From: Sporosarcina cyprini
GTDB taxonomy: Bacteria; Bacillota; Bacilli; Bacillales_A; Planococcaceae
DNA: 64,000 nucleotides
Assembly (NCBI RefSeq): GCF_022048975.1
Contig: NZ_JAKMHX010000017.1
Location: forward strand, 62,001-126,000
Direction: 5' to 3'
The first letter of the stretch is position 1. Every line of letters starts with the position of its first letter. The translations under genes were made by a program, and so were the position numbers. The notes beneath the pieces were generated by a model that saw only the letters and a list, made by a program, of their open reading frames with translations, was not told the DNA's origin and ran no database searches. Below, in pieces: positions 49,984 to 60,175 of this stretch.

Positions 49984-51234
49984 TTAGAACGTGTTTCCGT
50001 CCCGAAGTACCATTTCAATTTCCACTAACTTGCCCTCTCGGTATACTTTCATCTTCATCGCGTCGCCGACTTGTTTCTCGTTATATAAATGCTTGCGCAA
50101 GCCGACCATGTCTTCGATTCTCTCCCCGTCCATCTCGACAATGACATCGTATTTTTGAACGCCTGCCGCTTCGGCTGGCGTATTCCGGAATACTTCCGTC
50201 ACGACCACGCCGTCCGTAATGTCTTTTGGCATCCGCAAGACATCTCGTTGTTGTGTCGAAGGGATATCACGAAGGTTCAGCAAGCTGACGCCCATCGTCG
50301 GACGATTGACCGTTCCCGTCTTCTCCAAATTCTCAATGACTGGCACCGCTACATTGATCGGAATCGCCAATCCGATCCCTTCTACAGTCTCTTGGGTAAT
50401 TTTCATGGAGTTAATGCCGACTAGCTGGCCTGCCAGATTGATAAGCGCGCCGCCGGAGTTTCCTGGATTGATGGCTGCATCGGTTTGGAGAACGTCCGCC
50501 TGCCAATCGATTGTTCCGTTTTTGTCCAGGTCGATCGGAATGGAACGGTCCTTTCCGGATACGACACCGACTGTTACCGATCCGGCAAAGCCTAAACCGA
50601 GCGGATTGCCGATCGCCATCACGGTCTCTCCGCGTTTCAATGCATCTGAATCGCCAAATTCGATTACTGTATCTACATGACTCGCATCGATTTCAACGAC
50701 TGCCAAATCGGTCCATACATCACTGCCGATCAGCTTCCCGTCTACTTTTGTTCCGTCATCGAATGTGACCTCAAGTCCTTGTGAGCCCTCTACGACATGA
50801 TGATTTGTTACGATATATGCCTTGCCTCCTTCCTTTTTATAAAGGACGCCGGAGCCTGTCCCTATTTCTCTCGTCGTTTCGGAAGAGGACCAGAAATCTC
50901 GTACAGTCTGTAAATTCGTAATACCGACGACCGCGTCCGCCACATCATTCACAATACCTGTTATATCCGTATTGATGTCGACAGATACGCGCTCGCTTTG
51001 TAAATTGTTCTGTCCCGTTTCTTCATGTTTCACAAGCGCCGCCTGATCCTGCTTGCCATTCATCGAATAGACGACAAGCCATACAATCAGTCCGCCTACA
51101 ATGGCGCCAAACAGTGCAGGCAAAAAGCCGCTCCGCCGTTTCGAAGGGCGCTGATACTGACGGTATGGTTCCTCTTTTCTTTCTTCGATTATCGGTTTTT
51201 CCTCTTCCCGGGATCCTTGATTGAATTCGTCCAT
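49984..51234 (-). CDS. htrC: HtrA-like membrane-anchored serine protease
   Basis: 416 residues. One membrane helix (about 37-57) anchors the protein with the protease outside. The catalytic triad is H146 (TNHHVV), D176 (WTDLAVV) and S260 (NPGNSGGAL). A single PDZ domain (about 315-410) carries GVVVTEVFRNTPAEAAGV. It degrades or refolds damaged envelope proteins. The position beside the wal operon matches B. subtilis yycK (htrC). It has its own promoter and terminators on both sides, so it is probably expressed separately from walRKHIJ. Confidence 0.92.
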   Translation of the reverse strand: MDEFNQGSREEEKPIIEERKEEPYRQYQRPSKRRSGFLPALFGAIVGGLIVWLVVYSMNGKQDQAALVKHEETGQNNLQSERVSVDINTDITGIVNDVADAVVGITNLQTVRDFWSSSETTREIGTGSGVLYKKEGGKAYIVTNHHVVEGSQGLEVTFDDGTKVDGKLIGSDVWTDLAVVEIDASHVDTVIEFGDSDALKRGETVMAIGNPLGLGFAGSVTVGVVSGKDRSIPIDLDKNGTIDWQADVLQTDAAINPGNSGGALINLAGQLVGINSMKITQETVEGIGLAIPINVAVPVIENLEKTGTVNRPTMGVSLLNLRDIPSTQQRDVLRMPKDITDGVVVTEVFRNTPAEAAGVQKYDVIVEMDGERIEDMVGLRKHLYNEKQVGDAMKMKVYREGKLVEIEMVLRDGNTF

Positions 51235-51324
51235 TGGCCTCTCCCTTTCTTAGACAGATACACTCACTTTACCCTTAATCTTTAAAATTAAAAATGCCGC
51301 TTCTCATTTTCTCCTCGGCCAAAG

Positions 51325-51370
51325 AAAAAAGCACTCCAACAGCCGCATTTACGCCTCTGTTAAAGTGCTC
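51325..51370 (-). terminator. Terminator at the end of the wal operon
   Basis: AGCACTTTAACAG pairs with CTGTTGGAGTGCT (one bulge region) and is followed by TTTTTTC on the minus strand, just after walJ. Confidence 0.82.
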
Positions 51371-51375
51371 TCGAT

Positions 51376-52164
51376 CTATACTGTCACGAGCTCCGTCGGC
51401 TTCTCAGCGTCCGTATCGAACAGATGAACATATTCGCCTGTCACGATACCGCATGTTTGCAGTGTCTGCGAAACGCTCATTCGTGCCAGGTCTTTCATAT
51501 TGTTATCTTTACTTAAATGGGACAAATAAATCCTCGTCTCTTTTAACGCTGCCACTTCGCTCATGGCAACCGCCGCATCTTCGTTGGAGACGTGACCTAC
51601 ATCGCTTAGTATCCGGCGCTTGACCGACCATGGATAACGTCCCATTTGGAGCATGCTTACATCGTGGTTGCTTTCAAAGACAAAAGCGTCTGCTCCGTGG
51701 ATATGGCCCTTCATCCGGTCGCTTACATATCCTGTGTCCGTAATCAATGCAAGCTTCCGGTCATTTTCATGAAAGACGTAAAACATCGGATCTGCCGCAT
51801 CATGCGAGACCGCGAATGATTGCACATCGAGCGAGCCGAATGATTGAACACTCTCCATGTCAAAATGGAATCGCTGCTCAGTCGGAATGTCTCCGACCAA
51901 TCCATCCATGGCCGCCCATGTTTTACGGTTTGCGTAAATTGGCATGCCATACCGGCGAGCCAGCACGCCGATCCCTTTAATATGGTCGCTATGCTCATGG
52001 GTCACAAAGATGCCATTCACTTCTTTCATTGAACGGCCAATGCTCTCCATTTGCTGCTCCATCCGCTTCGCACTTAAACCGGCGTCCACGAGGAATGCAT
52101 AACCATCTGTTTCTATATATATGGAATTGCCTGTACTTCCGCTGGCGAGCACACTAAAACGCAT
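51376..52164 (-). CDS. walJ: WalJ/YycJ metallo-beta-lactamase-fold protein
   Basis: 262 residues with the MBL-fold metal motif THEHSDH (H56, H58, D60, H61) and further ligands in [10 protein letters not shown] and YLSHLS. In Bacillales it closes the wal operon; it has been linked to DNA repair and to coordination of cell division with wall synthesis, and the enzyme is a 5'-exonuclease-like MBL protein. AAGGAG is 8 bases upstream and the walI gene ends 12 bases before. Confidence 0.93.
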   Translation of the reverse strand: MRFSVLASGSTGNSIYIETDGYAFLVDAGLSAKRMEQQMESIGRSMKEVNGIFVTHEHSDHIKGIGVLARRYGMPIYANRKTWAAMDGLVGDIPTEQRFHFDMESVQSFGSLDVQSFAVSHDAADPMFYVFHENDRKLALITDTGYVSDRMKGHIHGADAFVFESNHDVSMLQMGRYPWSVKRRILSDVGHVSNEDAAVAMSEVAALKETRIYLSHLSKDNNMKDLARMSVSQTLQTCGIVTGEYVHLFDTDAEKPTELVTV

Positions 52165-52176
52165 CGCAAAAACTCC

Positions 52177-53007
52177 TTACTCTTCTTCGACTTCCGGGTC
52201 CTCTGTTTCTTGAGGCGGATCAAGATGGAACTCTATTACTTTTCCTTCAATCGCATTAATAAAGTGATCTTCCATCTCTCCATCTTTCAATTCTACATGA
52301 ACATTCCATGTCGGGGCAAATACTTGAGTTTCCTGTAATTGGACAAGCGTCGAGTAACCGAGCTTCACTTCACGAACTTTAGAATCCGGTTTAACATAGC
52401 CTCTTGTTACGAGAGAACCGACTGCTTCTACAGGCGTCAATAAATCTTTATGGTTATAATTCGAAAAGCTCTTCAGCATCTTTTGTGTATAGCCCGTAAT
52501 ATTCCCCTCATCGTCCCAATAGACGGTGAGCATGGCATTTGGGCTGAAATAAATCGGCTCCTCTCCTGCCACTTGGAAGAAGACCGCCTTCTGCTCGGTT
52601 TCATTGACTTCCCATAAGGTATATTCATTTCCGGCATATACATAATTCGCTAGAAAGTGATCAAATTGATAATGCTTATTTGCATCTTTCACTGCCAGAT
52701 CCGCTGTTAGCTTGGCTTGGATCATTGTATCATTCTCTAAGAGCACGATGGATTGATCTTTCAATCCTTCCAGTTCGTCTTTTGAAAAGGTAGCAATTTT
52801 AGCGGAAATATAGGACGATTTGGTTTTCACGTTTTGTGGAATATCGTACGTTATATTGTCCTGTTTCAATACCTCTTCAATAGACGTCCTACCGATCAGC
52901 GCCACATTTTGGGCATCTGAACGTTGTTTAAAGTAAAGGGTATATAGAAATATGTTCAGTATTGAAAAAACGACGATAAAAATCGTTTTGGTTTTATTCC
53001 AATCCAA
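52177..53007 (-). CDS. walI: WalI (YycI) regulator of the WalK kinase
   Basis: 276 residues from TTG 53007, which is 8 bases after GGAGGTGA and gives the expected short cytoplasmic tail DWNKTKT followed by a membrane helix (about 8-27). The rest is the YycH/YycI-type extracellular domain. With WalH it binds WalK in the membrane and restrains it. The gene start overlaps the walH end by 14 bases. The longer frame to 53109 has no membrane start and no site. Confidence 0.9.
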   Translation of the reverse strand: MDWNKTKTIFIVVFSILNIFLYTLYFKQRSDAQNVALIGRTSIEEVLKQDNITYDIPQNVKTKSSYISAKIATFSKDELEGLKDQSIVLLENDTMIQAKLTADLAVKDANKHYQFDHFLANYVYAGNEYTLWEVNETEQKAVFFQVAGEEPIYFSPNAMLTVYWDDEGNITGYTQKMLKSFSNYNHKDLLTPVEAVGSLVTRGYVKPDSKVREVKLGYSTLVQLQETQVFAPTWNVHVELKDGEMEDHFINAIEGKVIEFHLDPPQETEDPEVEEE

Positions 53008-54322
53008 TCGGCTCACCTCCAAACTGTTCAGGTGAATAACGGATCCATTTTTGTTTGGATAAATAAAACCATCCTGGCTCCATAATGTATAGCTGCCGCT
53101 CCGTGTCATGCCGCATCGTATAGCCTAAAGTGAGATCCACTACATTTTTGAACTCCGACTTATTGGCATGTCTCATCGTCTCCGCTACATCTGTGCCGGA
53201 AGCCAGCTCTACTTCATCCTCCGTCAACCATTCATCCAGCGTATAATACGGCCGGCTGTATTGTTGAATTCGATTGACTCCGTAGTTCACGGTGATCTCA
53301 GTCACTCCGGAGGAATCACTACTATGCACGGGCAACCCGTCCATGGATAATTGGAATTTCACATAATGCGAACGTTGCCCCATATAAACGAATCGGTATG
53401 AATCGGTCCAGCCACCATGCTCATTGATGGAATCGAGCACATCCTTGAATAGCTCGGAAGGAGCTGCAGGATTCGTGTTTTGGGCATCCGGATGAACGAA
53501 ATTCAACGTTTTCTTTTCCGTATCCACAATCATTTTGGCCACGTTGTCGCCATACTCCTCGTGATTGGAATCGACCGGGCTCCTGCGTACCGCATTGGGA
53601 TCGTTAAATAATGCATTGCGGAACCGTGTTGGGCTTACTTCCTGCTGAAAGAATGTCTTCTCCTTTAGAACGACCGGCTGGCTAGGAACAGCGATATACT
53701 GCTGATCACTCGTACTCACTTTCTCATAATCAGGCAAATCCTTGCTGTCCAGAGCGATCACTTTATAGGAATTCAAGAATTCATCCGCGATGACTTTTCC
53801 CTGATAATGGTCTCCCGTCAAATGATTGATGAAGTGCACCTTGAAATTATTCTCCGAGGCATACCATTCCACGACGATCCGATCGAAGGTAGCCTCTGGA
53901 AGATTCGGTTCCTCTATGTTCAAGAGGACATCATAGATTGGCAGGGGAACATTCCCTTCGAAAAATAGTGTCATGCGGTTTGGTTCACTTAAAAACTCAT
54001 TAAACTTTTTCTGGTTCATTTCTTGAGGTGACTTGGAAAACTCCGTCACTCGCCAATGAGACATTTCATATAGAAATACATCGATCTCTTTTTCTTCCAT
54101 CGTCCCTTTTAGCCCCGTTTCGGAATGGACAATCAATTTATACGGCTTGACCAGTTCCCGGATCGACAGCTGTTTGGCGATCGATGTATCGACGGTTGAT
54201 GTTGGTTCAATCGGGTCATAATTGGGCGTATACGTCCAGATGGAGAACGTGAACGCGATACTTAAAAGTACGAGCAGCAACAAGACGATCGATTTGATCG
54301 GCTCTATATATTTCAACCCCAC
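52994..54322 (-). CDS. walH: WalH (YycH) regulator of the WalK kinase
   Basis: 442 residues. A short N-terminus MGLKYIEPIKS precedes one membrane helix (about 10-30), then a large extracytoplasmic domain with the YycH stretches DSINEHGGWTDSYRFVYMGQ and the acidic tail. Start GTG 54322 overlaps the walK stop. In B. subtilis WalH and WalI form a complex with WalK and lower its activity. Confidence 0.9.
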   Translation of the reverse strand: MGLKYIEPIKSIVLLLLVLLSIAFTFSIWTYTPNYDPIEPTSTVDTSIAKQLSIRELVKPYKLIVHSETGLKGTMEEKEIDVFLYEMSHWRVTEFSKSPQEMNQKKFNEFLSEPNRMTLFFEGNVPLPIYDVLLNIEEPNLPEATFDRIVVEWYASENNFKVHFINHLTGDHYQGKVIADEFLNSYKVIALDSKDLPDYEKVSTSDQQYIAVPSQPVVLKEKTFFQQEVSPTRFRNALFNDPNAVRRSPVDSNHEEYGDNVAKMIVDTEKKTLNFVHPDAQNTNPAAPSELFKDVLDSINEHGGWTDSYRFVYMGQRSHYVKFQLSMDGLPVHSSDSSGVTEITVNYGVNRIQQYSRPYYTLDEWLTEDEVELASGTDVAETMRHANKSEFKNVVDLTLGYTMRHDTERQLYIMEPGWFYLSKQKWIRYSPEQFGGEPIGLE

Positions 54323-56142
54323 TCACCGTCCTCTTGTTGTTGTTCGTAAGGTAGTGTGAAAAAGATGGTCGTTCCTTTCCCTTCTTCACTTTCCGCCCAA
54401 ATGTCTCCGCCATGGGCATTGATCATTTCCTTTGCTATGGCAAGTCCAAGACCTGTCCCGCCCATCGCTCTGGATCTGGCTCGATCCGCGCGGTAGAAAC
54501 GTTCAAAAATCCGGGTGACATTCGCTTTCGGGATACCCATGCCGTCATCGGAAATCATCACTTTAATGAAATCTCCGGACGTCGTCACACCAAAACGGAC
54601 GTCGCCACCATCTGGCGAATATTTCAGGGCATTGGAAATGATATTGTCGATGACTTGCGTCAGCTTATCTGGGTCAATCTCGACAAATAGATCTTCCCTC
54701 GGCAGCAATCGTTTGAAATGGACATTTTGAGACTTGGAGAATTCGAAACGTTCAATGATGGAGTTGAAGAAATGATTGAACTCCACCCACTCCGTATCCA
54801 ATTCATATTCTTTGCTGTCCATCCGGGACAATTTCAATAAGTCATTGACGAGCCGGATCATCCGCTCAGTTTCTGTTTGGGTGACGCGCAAGAAATTCGG
54901 TGCGATATCTTCGCTTTTCCATGCGCCATCCGCCAGCGCATCCAAGTAGCTCCTCATCGTTGTGAGCGGCGTCCGCAATTCATGGGAGACATTCGAAACG
55001 AATTCCCTTCGCTCCATATCAATCTTCTCTTGTTCGGTATTGTCATGAAGCACAACGATTAATCCATTCACAAAGCCTGTTTCCCTTTGGGTGACAGAGA
55101 AGGTCGCACGCAGAATATACGGCTGTTCTTCCGTACTGAAATCAAGGGCGATCGATTCCTTCATCTGAATCAAATCCTCGAAGGCGTATTCCTGTTCTAA
55201 GCCGAGAACGCTCGTAATCGGTCGATTTAATACGACGTCGCGGGTTACACGCAGCATCATCAACGCAGAGTCATTGATCAGGCTGATGCGCCCTTTCCGA
55301 TCGGTCGATATGACGCCGTCGGTCATATTTTCTAGGACCGAAGCGAGCTTGCGCTGCTCACTCTCGGTCGTCGACTGCGATTCCTGAAGCTGATTTGTCA
55401 GATGGTTGAAAGCAATCGCGAGCTGTCCCATTTCATCATTGCCATAGACATGAACCTTCCTCGAGAAGTTCCCCTTGGCCATCGCCTGCGCCTGGCGTCT
55501 CATATCGGAAATCGGCCTTGTGAAGGTCTGGGCGATAAATATACCGATGATAATAGTAATCGTCAGGGATACCGCTACCCCTCCTGCGAGGATCTGGTTG
55601 ATTTCATCGATTTGCTTATATACTTTTTCAATATTTGCCTCGACATAAAGCGTCCCTAAGATTTCGTTGCCGTCCATGATCGGCTTCACTTTGACGAAAA
55701 CCCGTTTTCTATTCCTTGGATCCAGATTCGTCGAATCCACATCCGCTTCGGTCGTCATCGCTTTTCGGACAATGTCCTCTTTCATCGTTTGGTTTTCCAA
55801 CCCACGATTTTCGAGCACTGATGTCGCCAAAATCTTATACTTTGCATTGATTACCCGTATTTCATTAATATCTTCCGAAGTAAAACCCGAAAGGACGGTC
55901 CGAAGACTGTTCTTTTCAGAATTCGGATCGTCCGCGGACCGTTCTTTTAATAATTCTTCACGCACACTGAATGCAACTAGATTCAACCGATCCTCTAAGG
56001 AAGTCGTAAAGTTTGTCTTCAGTGCATGCTCCAGCTCACGGGCGAAATAAAGCCCGATCACTTCCATCGCAATGATGATAAGCATGATGTAGATCAGGAC
56101 GACCTTTGTATGGATGGAGCGGAAAAAACCGACCTTTTGCAT
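54313..56142 (-). CDS. walK: WalK sensor histidine kinase
   Basis: 609 residues. Two membrane helices (about 12-32 and 183-204) frame an extracellular PAS-like domain; HAMP (about 205-257), cytoplasmic PAS (about 265-370), HisKA with phospho-accepting H387 (FVSNVSHELRTPL) and the ATPase domain with N box NIISNALKYSPDGG and G boxes DDGMGIP and GGTGLGLAI follow. It senses cell-wall cleavage and phosphorylates WalR. The gene is 3 bases from walR. Confidence 0.97.
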   Translation of the reverse strand: MQKVGFFRSIHTKVVLIYIMLIIIAMEVIGLYFARELEHALKTNFTTSLEDRLNLVAFSVREELLKERSADDPNSEKNSLRTVLSGFTSEDINEIRVINAKYKILATSVLENRGLENQTMKEDIVRKAMTTEADVDSTNLDPRNRKRVFVKVKPIMDGNEILGTLYVEANIEKVYKQIDEINQILAGGVAVSLTITIIIGIFIAQTFTRPISDMRRQAQAMAKGNFSRKVHVYGNDEMGQLAIAFNHLTNQLQESQSTTESEQRKLASVLENMTDGVISTDRKGRISLINDSALMMLRVTRDVVLNRPITSVLGLEQEYAFEDLIQMKESIALDFSTEEQPYILRATFSVTQRETGFVNGLIVVLHDNTEQEKIDMERREFVSNVSHELRTPLTTMRSYLDALADGAWKSEDIAPNFLRVTQTETERMIRLVNDLLKLSRMDSKEYELDTEWVEFNHFFNSIIERFEFSKSQNVHFKRLLPREDLFVEIDPDKLTQVIDNIISNALKYSPDGGDVRFGVTTSGDFIKVMISDDGMGIPKANVTRIFERFYRADRARSRAMGGTGLGLAIAKEMINAHGGDIWAESEEGKGTTIFFTLPYEQQQEDGEWG

Positions 56143-56145
56143 TGG

Positions 56146-56856
56146 TTACTCCTGCTCTGGGTCACGCAAATAATATCCGACCCCTCGCCTTGTCACAATC
56201 CATGTCGGATGGCTCGGCGTATCTTCAATCTTCTCACGCAGCCGGCGGATTGTTACATCCACTGTTCGCACATCACCGTAATAATCATAGCCCCAAACCG
56301 TTTGCAACAAATGCTCCCGTGTCATCACCTGGCCGATATGCTTCGCCAAGTAATGGAGCAATTCGAATTCCCGGTGTGTCAATTCAATCGTTTCGCCTCT
56401 TTTTTGTACTAAATAAGCGTCCGGCTGAATGACTAGACTGCCGACAGCGATATCGTTGGACACCTCTTCCTGCTCTTCGGAAGCAGCTTTGGAATGTCTG
56501 CGCAAGTTCGCTTTTACTCTTGCGATCAATTCACGTGTTCCAAATGGTTTTGTTACATAGTCATCTGCGCCAAGCTCCAGACCGAGCACCTTGTCGATCT
56601 CCGAATCCTTGGCAGTCAGCATAATAATCGGGAAATCGTATTTCTTCCGGACTTCCCGGCATACCTCCATGCCGTCGCGCTTTGGAAGCATAATGTCGAG
56701 CAGCATGATATCCGGCTGGATTTCCTCCACCTTTTCCAATGCTTGTTCTCCATCATAAGCACAGTGGACGGTAAACCCTTCCTTCTTCAAATTGAACTCT
56801 ATAATATCTGCAATTGGTTTTTCATCATCTACAACTAAAATTGTCTTATCTTGCAT
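56146..56856 (-). CDS. walR: WalR response regulator
   Basis: 236 residues, OmpR/PhoB type. The receiver domain has D10, D11 and phospho-acceptor D54 ([13 protein letters not shown]), and the C-terminal winged helix ends [20 protein letters not shown], with [13 protein letters not shown]. It controls autolysins and wall metabolism and is essential in most Firmicutes. It heads the walRKHIJ operon behind the promoter at 56892-56919. Confidence 0.97.
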   Translation of the reverse strand: MQDKTILVVDDEKPIADIIEFNLKKEGFTVHCAYDGEQALEKVEEIQPDIMLLDIMLPKRDGMEVCREVRKKYDFPIIMLTAKDSEIDKVLGLELGADDYVTKPFGTRELIARVKANLRRHSKAASEEQEEVSNDIAVGSLVIQPDAYLVQKRGETIELTHREFELLHYLAKHIGQVMTREHLLQTVWGYDYYGDVRTVDVTIRRLREKIEDTPSHPTWIVTRRGVGYYLRDPEQE

Positions 56857-56891
56857 GGCCCCTACCCTTTCCCGCCAGTTGGCGATGCTCT

Positions 56892-56919
56892 CTTATAGTT
56901 TACTCTATCATTGTTGCAA
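56892..56919 (-). promoter_or_regulatory. Promoter of the wal operon
   Basis: On the minus strand TTGCAA (56914-56919) and TATAAG (56892-56897) are 16 bases apart, about 36 bases before the walR ATG. A small hairpin CGCCAGTTGGCG lies in the leader. Confidence 0.6.
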
Positions 56920-57042
56920 TGAATTCGCACGCTCTAATCATTGCCATTCATAGGCTTGCTGTCTAGTTCCCTTCTCTAGTATTTCCCGGGGAATATTTCA
57001 TCAAACTTCGCCACTAAACGACAATGGATGTCGGAACAAATT

Positions 57043-57070
57043 AAAAAGGAGGACACGCATGCGGTGTCCG
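57043..57070 (-). terminator. Terminator after the M23 peptidase gene
   Basis: GGACAC and GTGTCC pair around CGCATGC, followed by TCCTTTTTAATTT on the minus strand. Confidence 0.8.
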
Positions 57071-57087
57071 TCCCTGTTGTCCTCTTA

Positions 57088-58557
57088 TTATTCTAGCACA
57101 GATAAAGGATTGATGTTGCTTCCGCCCTTGAACACTTCAAAATGAAGATGCATGCCTGTTGAGCGGCCTGTTGAGCCCATGACACCGATTTTAGATCCTT
57201 GCGGCACTGTTTGTCCCACTTTCACATCGATGGATGAGAGGTGCGCATACAAGGTTTCATAGCCATTATTATGTGTGATGACGATTCGGTTTCCATAGGT
57301 GCTGTGATACCCTACATCCGTTACGACTCCATTGTCCGCAGCAAGGATATCACGTGAGGATGGGCGGGCAATATCAATTCCTTCATGTACCCGGCCCCAT
57401 CGGTAGCCACGCTGGCTGGAGACATATCCTCCGACAGTCGGCCAAATAAATTCTCCTGTTCCTCTGGAAGGAATTACTTTCGTTCCGACAACCGTCACTT
57501 CATCGACCGGTTCTTGAAGGACATGTTCCTCGGTGATGGAAGTACCGACAACGGCTCCGTTCTGCTTGCGGATTAACCGCGTTACCATCTTTTTACCGTC
57601 AGTCCCTTGTTGTTTCACGTGATCCTCGCCCTTGAACGCCGTGTCGTCCTCTTCGGTCACTTTTTTGAAGGCGATCGGTTCCATTTGCTTTGCTTCGTAA
57701 TGAACTTCGACAGTTACAAACGGTTCCAGAACAGTAACATTCAATTCATCTCCGACATGAAGGAGTGTGTCTTCATTCAGGGATGGGTTTAATGTTAGCA
57801 ATTCAGCCGTGGATAGATTATGGGCAACCGCAATGGAGCCCAGCACGTCCCCGGATTGCACTTTATACTTCTTCTCTTCGAGCGTCCCTTTATTTAATAG
57901 CTTCAATGCTTTATTTACACTTAATACGTCCTCTGGATCGGCCAAACCATCCATCGGCTGTACGTCTGAACTGAAAACGATTTCAGAAATTCTTGTTTCA
58001 TCTTCCTTCAAATCGGGTATCGGTTGTTCAGAGGTAGTGCGTGCTTCAAACTCAGCAAGTTCCGCCTCTGTTACAGATTGCAGCTTCAACTGTCGAAGCA
58101 CTTCATCATAAGCTTGTTTATCTTTTACATAGAAAGCCGTCTTCCCACCGATTTGGACACCGACAGCTTCTGATTGGACGGTTAGCACTTCATCCAATTT
58201 ATCAAACACGGCCTGTTCTTCTGTACCTGCCGTGAACACTTTCTCGGGAACAATCGATAATTCAGTGCCGATCGTTAATGGCAAATTCCCAAAGTCAGCC
58301 GCCACTTCCTTAATCTTCGCCTCTTTCAGCCGATCAAGCTTTTCCTTATCCTCAATCATTCCGACATAGGTTCCATTCGTATAGACATGGTAGACCGTAT
58401 GAAGGCTGCCTTCGTCATTTGCTGAAGCATGGCCTGCCGTCAAACCCCACCCGCATAACAGGATGGCCAGTATTGAAAGTTTATGTATTGGTTCTAGTAA
58501 TCGATGTTTCATTTGGAATGGGCTTTTACTGCTTCCCGTCTCCGCATTGCGTTTCAT
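57088..58557 (-). CDS. Secreted M23 peptidase with LysM and G5-like domains
   Basis: 489 residues. Signal peptide (about 15-48, cleaved near ASAND); an N-terminal region seen in YycH-adjacent M23 proteins (about 55-220); LysM (KYKVQSGDVLGSIAVAHNL and following, about 235-280); a G5-type domain (about 285-370); and the LytM/M23 peptidase (about 385-489) with GRVHEGIDIA, AADNGVVTDVG and HLHFEV zinc ligands. It would cleave peptidoglycan cross-bridges or be an amidase activator. It lies where B. subtilis-type genomes often have purA, between dnaB and walR. Confidence 0.9.
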   Translation of the reverse strand: MKRNAETGSSKSPFQMKHRLLEPIHKLSILAILLCGWGLTAGHASANDEGSLHTVYHVYTNGTYVGMIEDKEKLDRLKEAKIKEVAADFGNLPLTIGTELSIVPEKVFTAGTEEQAVFDKLDEVLTVQSEAVGVQIGGKTAFYVKDKQAYDEVLRQLKLQSVTEAELAEFEARTTSEQPIPDLKEDETRISEIVFSSDVQPMDGLADPEDVLSVNKALKLLNKGTLEEKKYKVQSGDVLGSIAVAHNLSTAELLTLNPSLNEDTLLHVGDELNVTVLEPFVTVEVHYEAKQMEPIAFKKVTEEDDTAFKGEDHVKQQGTDGKKMVTRLIRKQNGAVVGTSITEEHVLQEPVDEVTVVGTKVIPSRGTGEFIWPTVGGYVSSQRGYRWGRVHEGIDIARPSSRDILAADNGVVTDVGYHSTYGNRIVITHNNGYETLYAHLSSIDVKVGQTVPQGSKIGVMGSTGRSTGMHLHFEVFKGGSNINPLSVLE

Positions 58558-58744
58558 CCTACAAGACTCCTTCCATCTATCAACAAGAAGTCGATTCTTA
58601 CATAACGACTCCTACTTTTTTCACACTTCTCTAATTTAACATAAGCAATCTATCTCTTGTTCGTTTGTCCTTTTTTGTAATGTATTTGTATTATTCCAAC
58701 CAATTAATCTTAGTTATTACCATTTAAAGGTAAATAACTAATAG

Positions 58745-58793
58745 AAAAACCGCAGGACTCTCGAGAAGCTGTCTCGATGTATCCTGCGGTTTG
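58745..58793 (-). terminator. Terminator after dnaB
   Basis: AAACCGCAGGA pairs with TCCTGCGGTTT around a long loop that holds a second small stem (CGAGA with TCTCG); minus-strand tail TTTTTCTATT. Confidence 0.85.
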
Positions 58794-58797
58794 GTAG

Positions 58798-60156
58798 TTA
58801 TCCTGAAAATGCGGGGGCCTGATGCTGGCTCCAGTCAATATTCAAGAACTTATTATATTCCTTCGCGAATGCCAGACTCACCGTGCCTGTCGGGCCGTTA
58901 CGCTGCTTGGCAATGATGATTTCAATGATATTCTGATTCTCTGTTTCCTTATCATAGTAGTCCTCACGGTAGAGAAAGGCTACGATATCGGCATCTTGCT
59001 CAATACTCCCTGATTCCCGCAAGTCGGACATCATCGGACGTTTATCTTGCCGCTGTTCGACGCCACGGGATAACTGGGAAAGGGCAATGACCGGCACTTT
59101 CAATTCACGCGCGAGCGCTTTAAGAGAACGAGAGATTTCGGAAACTTCCTGTTGCCGGTTTTCTCCAGACCGACCGCTTCCCATGATCAACTGCAAATAA
59201 TCGATCAGGATCATGCCGAGTCCGTGCTCCTGTTGCAGCCGACGGCATTTGGAACGGATTTCATTGATTCTGATACCAGGCGAATCGTCGATGAAAATTC
59301 CCGCATTTGAGAGGCTTCCCATCGCCATCGTCAGCTTCCGCCAATCTTCCGCTTCGAGGTTCCCGGTTCTAAGCACCTGAGCATCGATATTCCCTTCCGC
59401 ACACAGCATACGCATGACGAGCTGATCCGCGCCCATCTCCAAACTGAAGATGGCTACGTTTTCATCTGTCTTCGTCGCTACATTTTGCGCCACATTCAGG
59501 GAGAAGGCCGTCTTACCGACAGATGGACGGGCCGCTACGATGATCAGATCGTTACGCTGGAATCCAGCAGTAATCTTGTCCAAATCCCGGAAGCCCGTTG
59601 GTATCCCAGTTACTTCGCCACGTCTTGTATGAAGCAATTCGATATTGTCATACGTATCGACGAGAACGTCTTTAATATGTTTGAAGTCTCCTGAGTTTTT
59701 CCGGTTGGAGACCTCCATCATTTTCTTTTCGGCTTCCGCCAATACTGTTTCCACTTCGTCTTCCCTTGTGAAACCATCTTCCACAATCGTAGTGGCCACC
59801 TGGATCAAGCGGCGGAGAAGTGCTTTCTCCTCCACAATCTTGGCGTAGTATTCAATGTTCGCTGCGGTCGGAACTGCATTGGCAATCTCAGTTAAATAAG
59901 AAATACCGCCGACATCTTCCAATTCCTTTTTGGCAGACAGTTCCTCGGTCACTGTAACTACGTCGATCGCTTGTCCCCGATCACTTAACGTGATCATTGT
60001 ATTAAAAATCTTTTGGTGTGCCGTCCGATAGAAATCATCGGGCAGCAAGATTTCAGACGCTGTGATCAGCGCCTGCGGATCAAGGAAGATCGCACCAATG
60101 ACTGACTGTTCCGCTTCATTGTTATGGGGAGGTACCCGTTCGATCATCCGGTCCAT
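58798..60156 (-). CDS. dnaB: Replicative DNA helicase DnaB (dnaC of B. subtilis)
   Basis: 452 residues. The N-terminal DnaB domain (about 8-110) precedes the RecA-like helicase domain, with Walker A ARPSVGKTAF near 210, Walker B MILIDYLQLI and the RQDKRPMMSDLRESGSIEQD arginine-finger loop. It unwinds DNA at the fork as a ring hexamer. Downstream of rplI by 19 bases in the operon yybS-gdpP-rplI-dnaB. Confidence 0.97.
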   Translation of the reverse strand: MDRMIERVPPHNNEAEQSVIGAIFLDPQALITASEILLPDDFYRTAHQKIFNTMITLSDRGQAIDVVTVTEELSAKKELEDVGGISYLTEIANAVPTAANIEYYAKIVEEKALLRRLIQVATTIVEDGFTREDEVETVLAEAEKKMMEVSNRKNSGDFKHIKDVLVDTYDNIELLHTRRGEVTGIPTGFRDLDKITAGFQRNDLIIVAARPSVGKTAFSLNVAQNVATKTDENVAIFSLEMGADQLVMRMLCAEGNIDAQVLRTGNLEAEDWRKLTMAMGSLSNAGIFIDDSPGIRINEIRSKCRRLQQEHGLGMILIDYLQLIMGSGRSGENRQQEVSEISRSLKALARELKVPVIALSQLSRGVEQRQDKRPMMSDLRESGSIEQDADIVAFLYREDYYDKETENQNIIEIIIAKQRNGPTGTVSLAFAKEYNKFLNIDWSQHQAPAFSG

Positions 60157-60175
60157 TCTGATTAGGTCCCTTCCA

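Noticed and set aside
57611..57626. TGTTTCACGTGATCCT inside the M23 peptidase gene as parS
   Set aside because: Only 12 of 16 bases match and one half-site is lost; it lies in coding sequence. A similar half-site at 28651-28666 was also set aside.
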